Source: Parapristionchus giblindavisi (lineage: Eukaryota; Nematoda; Chromadorea; Rhabditida; Diplogasteridae). From it: a stretch of 64,000 nucleotides of DNA. Below are positions 53,405 through 64,000 of the stretch, piece by piece. The translations under genes were made by a program, and so were the position numbers. Below the pieces are notes generated by a model that had not been told where the DNA came from, made no database searches, and saw only the letters and a list, made by a program, of their open reading frames with translations. Numbering within the stretch: the first letter of the stretch is position 1; every line of letters begins with the position of its first letter. Location: NCBI GenBank assembly GCA_943737045.1, contig CALSFV010000114.1:62001-126000 (forward strand), given 5' to 3'.

Positions 53405-54934
53405 ATCAACAACGACGTAAACTCGACAAGGTAATACAGTGAATTATTGATTGACCGATACCGAATAAAGATGTTTACGTGTTGTTGTGATTTCAATCTT
53501 TAATCTCTCAGTACTGTATCGTATTATGATACTGTGTTTCTGCTGAAGACGAATATAATGGATTTAATTAAATAGTTATTATTTCAAACCGAGTCTTTCG
53601 ACAAGTATGAGGTCCTTCACGCATCATATTGATTGATTAACTACGATGTAAAATCTACAAGGTAATACAGTGAATTATTCATTGGCCGATACCGAATAAA
53701 GATGTTTACGTGTTGTTGTGATTTTAATCTTTGATCTTCTCTCAGTACTGTATCGTATTATGATACTGTATTTGTGCTGAAGAAGAATATAATGGATTTT
53801 ATTATATAGTTACTGTTTCAGACCGAGTCTTTCGAAAAGTATGAGGTCCTTCACGCATCATATTGATTGATCAACAACGATGTAAACTCGACAAGGTAAT
53901 ACAATGAATTATTGATTGACCGATACCGAATAAAGATGTTTACGTGTTGTTGTGATTTTAATCTTTGATCTTCTCTCAGTACTGTATCGTATTATTATAC
54001 TGTGTTTCTGCTGAAGACGAATATAATGGATTTAATTATATAGTTATTATTTCAAACCGAGTCTTTCGACAAGTATGAGGTCCTTTACGCATCATATTGA
54101 TTGATCAACAGCGATGTAAACTCGACAAGGTAATAGAGTGAATTATTGATTGACGGATACCGAATAAAGATGTTTACGTGTTGTTGTGATTTCAATCTTT
54201 GATCTCTCAGTACTGTATCGTATTATGATACTGTGTTTCTGCTGAAGACGAATATAATGGATTTTATTATATAGTTATTGTTTCAGACCGAGTCTTTCGA
54301 CAAGTATGAGGTCCTTCACGCATCATATTGATTGATTAACAACGATGTAAAATCTACAAGGTAATACAGTGAATTATTGATTGACGGATACCGAATAAAG
54401 ATGTTTACGTGTTGTTGTGATTTTAATCTTTGATCTTCTCTCAGTACTGTATCGTATTATGATACTGTATTTGTGCTGAAGAAGAATATAATGGATTTTA
54501 TTATATAGTTACTGTTTCAGACCGAGTCTTTCGAAAAGTATGAGGTCCTTCACGCATCATATTGATTGATCAACAACGATGTAAACTCGACAAGGTAATA
54601 GAGTGAATTATTGATTGACGGATACCGAATAAAGATGTTTACGTGTTGTTGTGATTTCAATCTTCAATCTCTCAGTACTGTATCGTATTATGATACTGTG
54701 TTTCTGCTGAAGACGAATATAATGGATTTAATTATATAGTTATTGTTTCAGACCGAGTCTTTCGACAAGTATGAGGTCCTTCACGCATCATATTGATTGA
54801 TTAACAACGATGTAAAATCTACAAGGTAATACAGTGAATTATTGATTGACCGATACCGAATAAAGATGTTTACGTGTTGTTGTGATTTTAATCTTTGATC
54901 TTCTCTCAGTACTGTATCGTATTATGAAACTGTA
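53405..54934 (+). repeat. Satellite between LINE copy 8 and SINE copy 3
   Basis: Forward monomers. TTAATTAAATAG near 53570 matches 46195, so the segmental duplication extends at least this far. The variant TTAACTACG (53638) is private to this copy. Confidence 0.95.
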
Positions 54935-55199
54935 GAGGCGAAGTGGTGTAGTGGTCTATGGCGCGCCCCATCATTCAATCTGTCCTGGGTTCGATTCCCG
55001 GTCGTCTCACCGCCTCCGCCTCACCAAGGCGCCCGAAAGGGGAATTGGTAGTGACTATATCATGCGGTAAAGTAGGTCCGAAGAAGAGATTAGGCCCTCC
55101 GGACTGAATTGGCCTTGAAATATCACTGGCCTAGCAGTGATAACCCGCAGGACCTCGTGTGCCTTGAATAACGGGTTGTACCTTTACCTTTTTACCTTA
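54935..55199 (+). mobile_element. tRNA-derived SINE, copy 3
   Basis: Same 265-bp element in the same monomer position, but the following monomer has no LINE fragment. Its acceptor 3' arm reads TCGTCTC, which pairs better with GAGGCGA than the TCGTTTC of copies 1 and 2. It may keep the more ancestral base. ACTATATC replaces ACTAGATC in the body. A box at 54944-54954, B box at 54988-54998. Confidence 0.88.
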
Positions 55200-58100
55200 T
55201 TTGTGCTGAAGACGAATATAATGGATTTAATTATATAGTTACTGTTTCAGACCGAGTCTTTCGAAAAGTATGAGGTCCTTCACGCATCATATTGATTGAT
55301 CAACAACGATGTAAACTCGACAAGGTAATACAATGAATTATTGATTGACCGATACCGAATAAAGATGTTTACGTGTTGTTGTGATTTTAATCTTTGATCT
55401 TCTCTCAGTACTGTATCGTATTATTATACTGTGTTTCTGCTGAAGACGAATATAATGGATTTAATTATATAGTTATTATTTCAAACCGAGTCTTTCGACA
55501 AGTATGAGGTCCTTTACGCATCATATTGATTGATCAACAGCGATGTAAACTCGACAAGATAATAGAGTGAATTATTGATTGACGGATACCGAATAAAGAT
55601 GTTTACGTGTTGTTGTGATTTCAATCTTTGATCTCTCAGTACTGTATCGTATTATGATACTGTGTTTCTGCTGAAGACGAATATAATGGATTTTATTATA
55701 TAGTTATTGTTTCAGACCGAGTCTTTCGACAAGTATGAGGTCCTTCACGCATCATATTGATTGATTAACAACGATGTAAACTCGACAAGGTAATACAGTG
55801 AATTATTGATTGACCGATACCGAATAAAGATGTTTACGTGTTGTTGTGATTTCAATCTTTAATCTCTCAGTACTGTATCGTATTATGATACTGTGTTTCT
55901 GCTGAAGACGAATATAATGGATTTAATTAAATAGTTATTATTTCAAACCGAGTCTTTCGACAAGTATGAGTTCCTTCACGCATCATATTGATTGATTAAC
56001 AACGATGTAAAATCTACAAGGTAATACAGTGAATTATTGATTGGCCGATACCGAATAAAGATGTTTACGTGTTGTTGTGATTTTAATCTTTGATCTTCTC
56101 TCAGTACTGTATCGTATTATGATACTGTATTTGTGCTGAAGAAGAATATATTGGATTTTATTATATAGTTACTGTTTCAGACCGAGTCTTTCGAAAAGTA
56201 TGAGGTCCTTCACGCATCATATTGATTGATCAACAACGATGTAAACTCGACAAGGTAATACAATGAATTATTGATTGACCGATACCGAATAAAGATGTTT
56301 ACGTGTTGTTGTGATTTTAATCTTTGATCTTCTCTCAGTACTGTATCGTATTATTATACTGTGTTTCTGCTGAAGACGAATATAATGGATTTAATTATAT
56401 AGTTATTATTTCAAACCGAGTCTTTCGACAAGTATGAGGTCCTTCACGCATCATATTGATTGATTAACAACGATGTAAAATCTACAAGGTAATACAGTGA
56501 ATTATTGATTGACCGATACCGAATAAAGATGTTTACGTGTTGTTGTGATTTTAATCTTTGATCTTCTCTCAGTACTGTATCGTATTATTATACTGTGTTT
56601 CTGCTGAAGACGAATATAATGGATTTAATTATATAGTTATTATTTCAAACCGAGTCTTTCGACAAGTATGAGGTCCTTTACGCATCATATTGATTGATCA
56701 ACAGCGATGTAAACTCGACAAGGTAATAGAGTGAATTATTGATTGACGGATACCGAATAAAGATGTTTACGTGTTGTTGTGATTTCAATCTTTGATCTCT
56801 CAGTACTGTATCGTATTATGATACTGTGTTTCTGCTGAAGACGAATATAATGGATTTAATTATATAGTTATTGTTTCAGACCGAGTCTTTCGACAAGTAT
56901 GAGGTCCTTCACGCATCATATTGATTGATTAACAACGATGTAAAATCTACAAGGTAATACAGTGAATTATTGATTGACCGATACCGAATAAAGATGTTTA
57001 CGTGTTGTTGTGATTTTAATCTTTGATCTTCTCTCAGTACTGTATCGTATTATGATACTGTATTTGTGCTGAAGATGAATATAATGGATTTAATTATATA
57101 GTTACTGTTTCAGACCGAGTCTTTCGAAAAGTATGAGGTCCTTCACGCATCATATTGATTAATCAACAACGACGTAAACTCGACAAGGTAATACAGTGAA
57201 TTATTGATTGACCGATACCGAATAAAGATGTTTACGTGTTGTTGTGATTTTAATCTTTGATCTTCTCTCAGTACTGTATCGTATTATGATACTGTATTTG
57301 TGCTGAAGATGAATATAATGGATTTAATTATATAGTTATTGTTTCAGACCGAGTCTTTCGACAAGTATGAGGTCCTTTACGCATCATATTGATTGATCAA
57401 CAGCGATGTAAACTCGACAAGGTAATAGAGTGAATTATTGATTGACGGATACCGAATAAAGATGTTTACGTGTTGTTGTGATTTCAATCTTTAATCTCTC
57501 AGTACTGTATCGTATTATGATACTGTGTTTCTGCTGAAGACGAATATAATGGATTTAATTATATAGTTATTATTTCAAACCGAGTCTTTCGAAAAGTATG
57601 AGGTCCTTCACGCATCATATTGATTGATTAACAACGATGTAAAATCTACAAGGTAATACAGTGAATTATTGATTGACCGATACCGAATAAAGATGTTTAC
57701 GTGTTGTTGTGATTTTAATCTTTGATCTTCTCTCAGTACTGTATCGTATTATTATACTGTGTTTCTGCTGAAGACGAATATAATGGATTTAATTATATAG
57801 TTATTATTTCAAACCGAGTCTTTCGACAAGTATGAGGTCCTTTACGCATCATATTGATTGATCAACAGCGATGTAAACTCGACAAGGTAATAGAGTGAAT
57901 TATTGATTGACGGATACCGAATAAAGATGTTTACGTGTTGTTGTGATTTCAATCTTTGATCTCTCAGTACTGTATCGTATTATGATACTGTGTTTCTGCT
58001 GAAGACGAATATAATGGATTTAATTATATAGTTACTGTTTCAGACCGAGTCTTTCGAAAAGTATGAGGTCCTTCACGCATCATATTGATTAATCAACAAC

Positions 58101-61100
58101 GACGTAAACTCGACAAGGTAATACAGTGAATTATTGATTGACCGATACCGAATAAAGATGTTTACGTGTTGTTGTGATTTTAATCTTTGATCTTCTCTCA
58201 GTACTGTATCGTATTATGATACTGTATTTGTGCTGAAGATGAATATAATGGATTTAATTATATAGTTATTGTTTCAGACCGAGTCTTTCGACAAGTATGA
58301 GGTCCTTTACGCATCATATTGATTGATCAACAGCGATGTAAACTCGACAAGGTAATAGAGTGAATTATTGATTGACGGATACCGAATAAAGATGTTTACG
58401 TGTTGTTGTGATTTCAATCTTTATTCGCTCAGTACTGTATCGTATTATGATACTGTGTTTCTGCTGAAGACGAATATAATGGATTTAATTATATAGTTAT
58501 TATTTCAAACCGAGTCTTTCGAAAAGTATGAGGTCCTTCACGCATCATATTGATTGATTAACAACGATGTAAAATCTACAAGGTAATACAGTGAATTATT
58601 GATTGACCGATACCGAATAAAGATGTTTACGTGTTGTTGTGATTTTAATCTTTGATCTTCTCTCAGTACTGTATCGTATTATGATACTGTATTTGTGCTG
58701 AAGACGAATATAATGGATGTAATTATATATTTACTGTTTCAGACCGAGTCTTTCGAAAAGTATGAGGTCCTTCACGCATCATATTGATTGATCAACAACG
58801 ACGTAAACTCGACAAGGTAATACAGTGAATTATTGATTGACCGATACCGAATAAAGATGTTTACGTGTTGTTGTGATTTCAATCTTCAATCTCTCAGTAC
58901 TGTATCGTATTATGATACTGTGTTTCTGCTGAAGACGAATATAATGGATTTAATTATATAGTTATTGTTTCAGACCGAGTCTTTCGACAAGTATGAGGTC
59001 CTTCACGCATCATATTGATTGATTAACAACGATGTAAAATCTACAAGGTAATACAGTGAATTATTGATTGACCGATACCGAATAAAGATGTTTACGTGTT
59101 GTTGTGATTTTAATCTTTGATCTTCTCTCAGTACTGTATCGTATTATGAAACTGTATTTGTGCTGAAGACGAATATAATGGATGTAATTATATAGTTACT
59201 GTTTCAGACCGAGTCTTTCGAAAAGTATGAGGTCCTTCACGCATCATATTGATTGATCAACAACGACGTAAACTCGACAAGGTAATACAGTGAATTATTG
59301 ATTGACCGATACCGAATAAAGATGTTTACGTGTTGTTGTGATTTCAATCTTCAATCTCTCAGTACTGTATCGTATTATGATACTGTGTTTCTGCTGAAGA
59401 CGAATATAATGGATTTAATTATATAGTTATTGTTTCAGACCGAGTCTTTCGACAAGTATGAGGTCCTTCACGCATCATATTGATTGATTAACAACGATGT
59501 AAAATCTACAAGGTAATACAGTGAATTATTGATTGACCGATACCGAATAAAGATGTTTACGTGTTGTTGTGATTTTAATCTTTGATCTTCTCTCAGTACT
59601 GTATCGTATTATTATACTGTGTTTCTGCTGAAGACGAATATAATGGATTTAATTATATAGTTATTATTTCAAACCGAGTCTTTCGACAAGTATGAGGTCC
59701 TTTACGCATCATATTGATTGATCAACAGCGATGTAAACTCGACAAGGTAATAGAGTGAATTATTGATTGACGGATACCGAATAAAGATGTTTACGTGTTG
59801 TTGTGATTTCAATCTTTGATCTCTCAGTACTGTATCGTATTATGATACTGTGTTTCTGCTGAAGACGAATATAATGGATTTAATTATATAGTTATTGTTT
59901 CAGACCGAGTCTTTCGACAAGTATGAGGTCCTTCACGCATCATATTGATTGATTAACAACGATGTAAAATCTACAAGGTAATACAGTGAATTATTGATTG
60001 ACCGATACCGAATAAAGATGTTTACGTGTTGTTGTGATTTTAATCTTTGATCTTCTCTCAGTACTGTATCGTATTATGAAACTGTATTTGTGCTGAAGAC
60101 GAATATAATGGATGTAATTATATAGTTACTGTTTCAGACCGAGTCTTTCGAAAAGTATGAGGTCCTTCACGCATCATATTGATTGATCAACAACGACGTA
60201 AACTCGACAAGGTAATACAGTGAATTATTGATTGACCGATACCGAATAAAGATGTTTACGTGTTGTTGTGATTTCAATCTTCAATCTCTCAGTACTGTAT
60301 CGTATTATGATACTGTGTTTCTGCTGAAGACGAATATAATGGATTTAATTATATAGTTATTGTTTCAGACCGAGTCTTTCGACAAGTATGAGGTCCTTCA
60401 CGCATCATATTGATTGATTAACAACGATGTAAAATCTACAAGGTAATACAGTGAATTATTGATTGACCGATACCGAATAAAAATGTTTACGTGTTGTTGT
60501 GATTTTAATCTTTGATCTTCTCTCAGTACTGTATCGTATTATGAAACTGTATTTGTGCTGAAGACGAATATCATGGATGTAATTATATAGTTACTGTTTC
60601 AGACCGAGTCTTTCGAAAAGTATGAGGTCCTTCACGCATCATATTGATTGATCAACAACGACGTAAACTCGACAAGGTAATACAGTGAATTATTGATTGA
60701 CCGATACCGAATAAAGATGTTTACGTGTTGTTGTGATTTCAATCTTTAATCTCTCAGTACTGTATCGTATTATGATACTGTGTTTCTGCTGAAGACGAAT
60801 ATAATGGATTTAATTATATAGTTATTATTTCAAACCGAGTCTTTCGACAAGTATGAGGTCCTTCACGCATCATATTGATTGATTAACAACGATGTAAAAT
60901 CTACAAGGTAATACAGTGAATTATTGATTGGCCGATACCGAATAAAGATGTTTACGTGTTGTTGTGATTTCAATCTTTAATCTCTCAGTACTGTATCGTA
61001 TTATGATACTGTGTTTCTGCTGAAGACGAATATAATGGATTTAATTATATAGTTATTATTTCAAACCGAGTCTTTCGACAAGTATGAGGTCCTTCACGCA

Positions 61101-62051
61101 TCATATTGATTGATTAACAACGATGTAAAATCTACAAGGTAATACAGTGAATTATTGATTGGCCGATACCGAATAAAGATGTTTACGTGTTGTTGTGATT
61201 TTAATCTTTGATCTTCTCTCAGTACTGTATCGTATTATGATACTGTATTTGTGCTGAAGAAGAATATAATGGATTTTATTATATAGTTACTGTTTCAGAC
61301 CGAGTCTTTCGAAAAGTATGAGGTCCTTCACGCATCATATTGATTGATCAACAACGATGTAAACTCGACAAGGTAATAGAGTGAATTATTGATTGACGGA
61401 TACCGAATAAAGATGTTTACGTGTTGTTGTGATTTCAATCTTCAATCTCTCAGTACTGTATCGTATTATGATACTGTGTTTCTGCTGAAGACGAATATAA
61501 TGGATTTAATTATATAGTTATTGTTTCAGACCGAGTCTTTCGACAAGTATGAGGTCCTTCACGCATCATATTGATTGATTAACAACGATGTAAAATCTAC
61601 AAGGTAATACAGTGAATTATTGATTGACCGATACCGAATAAAGATGTTTACGTGTTGTTGTGATTTTAATCTTTGATCTTCTCTCAGTACTGTATCGTAT
61701 TATGATACTGTATTTGTGCTGAAGAAGAATATAATGGATTTTATTATATAGTTACTGTTTCAGACCGAGTCTTTCGAAAAGTATGAGGTCCTTCACGCAT
61801 CATATTGATTGATCAACAACGATGTAAACTCGACAAGGTAATAGAGTGAATTATTGATTGACGGATACCGAATAAAGATGTTTACGTGTTGTTGTGATTT
61901 CAATCTTCAATCTCTCAGTACTGTATCGTATTATGATACTGTGTTTCTGCTGAAGACGAATATAATGGATTTAATTATATAGTTATTGTTTCAGACCGAG
62001 TCTTTCGACAAGTATGAGGTCCTTCACGCATCATATTGATTGATTAACAAC
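55200..62051 (+). repeat. Terminal stretch of the satellite array
   Basis: About 29 uninterrupted forward monomers. A block marked by GATTAATCAAC (about 57158 and 58088) and GAAGATGAAT repeats with an offset near 930 bp, and another with CAATCTTCAATCTC recurs from about 58880 onward. The array stops inside a monomer after GATTGATTAACAAC at 62051. Confidence 0.95.
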
Positions 62052-62082
62052 AGTAGTATAGGTCAGCTTGACTGACATTTTA

Positions 62083-62155
62083 GCTCCGCCCCTTTTTGGG
62101 GGCGGAGCCTGTGTCAGCCAATCACCGTCGGCCACGCCCCTTTAGGGGGCGGAGC
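62083..62155. repeat. GC-rich inverted repeats with CCAAT and GC boxes
   Basis: GCTCCGCCCC (62083-62092) pairs with GGGGCGGAGC at 62099-62108 and again at 62146-62155. CCAAT is at 62118-62122 and CCACGCCCC at 62132-62140. TTA flanks the 73-bp block on both sides. It could be a tiny TIR element with a 3-bp target duplication of the PIF/Harbinger size, or a promoter-like cluster of Sp1 and CCAAT sites. No downstream gene is visible to support a promoter. Confidence 0.45.
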
Positions 62156-62373
62156 TTATCGATTTTTATATCGATTTTTTTGTATCGATTTTTTATATTG
62201 ATTTTTTGTAGATCAATAAAAATGATAATAATGATTGACAACTCTTATCAGTCAATCAATAAAATCATCCTAATCAATTACTACAGTAATCAACAAGTAT
62301 AGTACAAGTACAGTAATCAGTAATACAGTAATCAACAAGTACAGTACAAGTACAGTACAAATACAGTAATTTG

Positions 62374-62407
62374 AAAAAATCGATAATCATCACATTATCG
62401 ATTTTTT
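62374..62407. repeat. Perfect 14-bp inverted repeat
   Basis: AAAAAATCGATAAT and its exact complement ATTATCGATTTTTT are separated by CATCAC. The ATCGATTTTTT word also recurs around 62158-62200. It would form a hairpin; no function can be assigned. Confidence 0.7.
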
Positions 62408-62616
62408 GTAGATCAATGATTCATATTATTGATTTTTTGGTAGATCAATGATAAAATCAATCGAAATAATAAAATAAAGTAATTAACAAAGACTCACCAC
62501 AGCAGCACAACCGCACGGGGGACTGACGAGACTAGAGACTAAACTAATTGTGGGCGGGGCCTCCTCCCATACATTGAAACTCACTCTGCTTCTCTATACC
62601 CTCTCTCTTTTACACT

Positions 62617-63420
62617 ATCTCTACATCTAACTATAATAAATCATTTCGCAATTTGCATATACCCGATTCTACAGTATACCACGGCCTCCCTCTACCTCTT
62701 CCTCCTCCTCTCTCTCTACCGACTAGAACAGAGGATTAGGATAGGGTCACCTCTCTGCCATCGTTTCTCTCTCGGAATCCCTCTCCCTAGCCTTTTTGCG
62801 GTATATCTCTCTCTAATCCACTGATACATCTTACACCCTCTCTCTCTAAGCTCTTGTCTCTCTCTCCCTCTACTGAGTTCAACGAAGTCTCTCTCTCTTT
62901 ACTGACTACAACAGAGGATAAGGATAAGGACACCCTCTGCCTTCGTTTCTCCCCTCTCCCTAGCCTTTTTGCGGTATCTATCTCTAATCCACTGATATAT
63001 CTTATACCCTCTCTCTCTAAGCTCTTGTGCGTCTGTCAAGAGAGGAGTGAAGGATAAGGATAAGAAGAAGAAGGACCCTATTTTATATTATCTCTACATC
63101 TAACTACAATAAATCATTTCGCAATTTACATATAACCGATTCTACAGTATACCACGGCCTCTCTCCCTCTCCTTCGTTTCTCTCGGAATCCCTCTCTCTA
63201 CCGACTAGAACAGAGGATTAGGAGAAGGTCACCCTCTGCCTTTATTTCTCCCCCTCTCCCCTACCCTTTTTGCGGTATCTCTATCCCTAATCCACTGATA
63301 AATCTTGCACTCCCTCTCTCTCTCTAAGCTCTTGTGCGACTGTCATGAGAGGAGTGAAGGATAAGGATAAGAAGAAGAAGAAGAAGGTACTTCTCCCGCA
63401 GGAGAGAGAGGTAGAGAGAG

Positions 63421-63456
<36 letters not shown>

Positions 63457-63540
63457 CGTTGCACTCAGTAGAGAGAGAGAGAGAGTTCGTTGTAGTGAGT
63501 AGAGAGAAAAATCCTTCTCATAATCCTTTCTACGGAATGT
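62617..63540. repeat. Imperfect 473-bp CT-rich tandem duplication
   Basis: ATCTCTACATCTAACTA starts both units (62617 and 63090). TTTTTGCGGTAT is at 62793 and 63267. An extra partial copy inside the first unit has its own TTTTTGCGGTAT at 62966 and its own GACTA-AACAGAGGAT block. GAGAGGAGTGAAGGATAAGG follows the second and third copies (about 63042 and 63349). The units have diverged, so this duplication is older than the satellite amplifications. Confidence 0.8.
63402..63455. repeat. GA microsatellite
   Basis: Run of AG dinucleotides, interrupted near its start by two GGTAGAG units. The short open frames over it on both strands are artefacts of the repeat. Confidence 0.9.
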
Positions 63541-64000
63541 AAAGATAGCGAGAGAGGAGAGGGAAGCCGGCTGTTCCAAAGACTCCTATTTACAGATAAG
63601 AGGGAGAAGGATAAGTACAAGGTTAAGGAGAAGGCTCTTCTTCTACAGAAGATGATTAATTACTCTCATCCCTCTCTTCCTATTTACTAGTTTTACCATT
63701 CATTCCCATAACCAATCCCAACAACAAGAGATATAAATATAGGTTTACGAATTATTAAATACAAGTTGATCGAGACACATCAAAACAACACATAAAAAAC
63801 CTTCTTCTCTATCAATAAAAACACTCTCATGAAATATCATCTTCTTTAGCAGAGCATATGTCGAACATAAATATATTAAAGGAAACAATGAAAGGAAAAG
63901 GTAAGAGTATACGGTGATCACTATAACTGTCACAATATCTCATTCTAATTAATTCTCTTCATCCAATTACTACATCGCCCTGACAATTAACATTCAAAGA

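Larger units (their letters stand above)
62052..64000. other. Non-satellite flank, AT-rich then CT-rich, no convincing gene
   Basis: Satellite similarity ends abruptly. The flank holds GC-box hairpins (62083-62155), AT-rich repeats with the word GATTTTTTGTAGATCAAT (about 62200, 62400 and 62430), ACAGTA-rich sequence (62280-62370), then a long CT/GA-rich region to about 63700. Short open frames at 62096-62302, 62854-63057, 63343-63579 and 63745-63933 are low-complexity or chance and show no domain. From 63700 to 64000 I see only AT-rich unique sequence. Confidence 0.85.

Noticed and set aside
1..62051. CRISPR-like repeat-spacer array
   Set aside because: The repeat unit is 231-234 bp and contiguous, with no unique spacers, in a eukaryotic context with LINE and SINE elements.
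62096..63933. Open frames at 62096, 62854, 63343, 63345 and 63745
   Set aside because: Low-complexity CT/GA translation or short chance frames, with no domains and no splice or promoter support.
62052..64000. Telomeric or rDNA sequence at the array edge
   Set aside because: No TTAGG/TTAGGG-type runs and no recognisable rRNA segments are present.

Overview
The window is one long satellite DNA array from a eukaryote, followed by about 2 kb of non-satellite flank. I see no intact cellular gene. Three things point to an invertebrate metazoan: a CR1/Jockey-like LINE reverse-transcriptase tail, a tRNA-derived SINE with split A and B boxes, and a mariner-type element. I cannot name the clade. The base unit is an AT-rich monomer of 234 bp, or 231 bp when a TCT triplet is missing. 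Roughly 230 copies cover positions 1-62051.

Layout: (1) 1-7360, satellite in reverse orientation. It carries a 1561-bp higher-order repeat (HOR) made of four monomers plus one 622-bp truncated LINE fragment. (2) 7361-7380, an inversion junction with filler sequence; everything to its right is in forward orientation. (3) 7381-31437, forward satellite with one LINE fragment at 7528. A clean 1635-bp, seven-monomer HOR (8331-13235) gives way to longer, irregular HORs, including an imperfect 4662-bp (20-monomer) super-period. (4) 31438-33463, a 2026-bp terminal-inverted-repeat DNA transposon. A 573-bp decayed mariner lies inside it. (5) 33464-62051, more forward satellite. It contains three SINE copies, three LINE fragments, two copies of a 346-bp insertion with an ATT tail, and a 59-bp insertion with 12-bp flanking repeats. 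A large segmental duplication (about 40.3-46.3 kb against 48.3-53.7 kb) carries most of these. (6) 62052-64000, array edge and flank: GC-box/CCAAT hairpins, AT-rich repeats, and a CT-rich tandem duplication with no convincing gene.

The main biological point is that the array evolves as a unit. Single transposon insertions into one monomer were multiplied by unequal exchange and became part of the higher-order repeat. All eight LINE fragments share the same truncation point, the same 20-bp junction duplication and the same target site, on both sides of the inversion. Gene-poor satellite with HORs and nested elements fits centromeric or pericentromeric heterochromatin, but nothing in the sequence proves that role. 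Very similar repeats are also where assemblies go wrong, so the copy numbers and the inversion depend on assembly quality.
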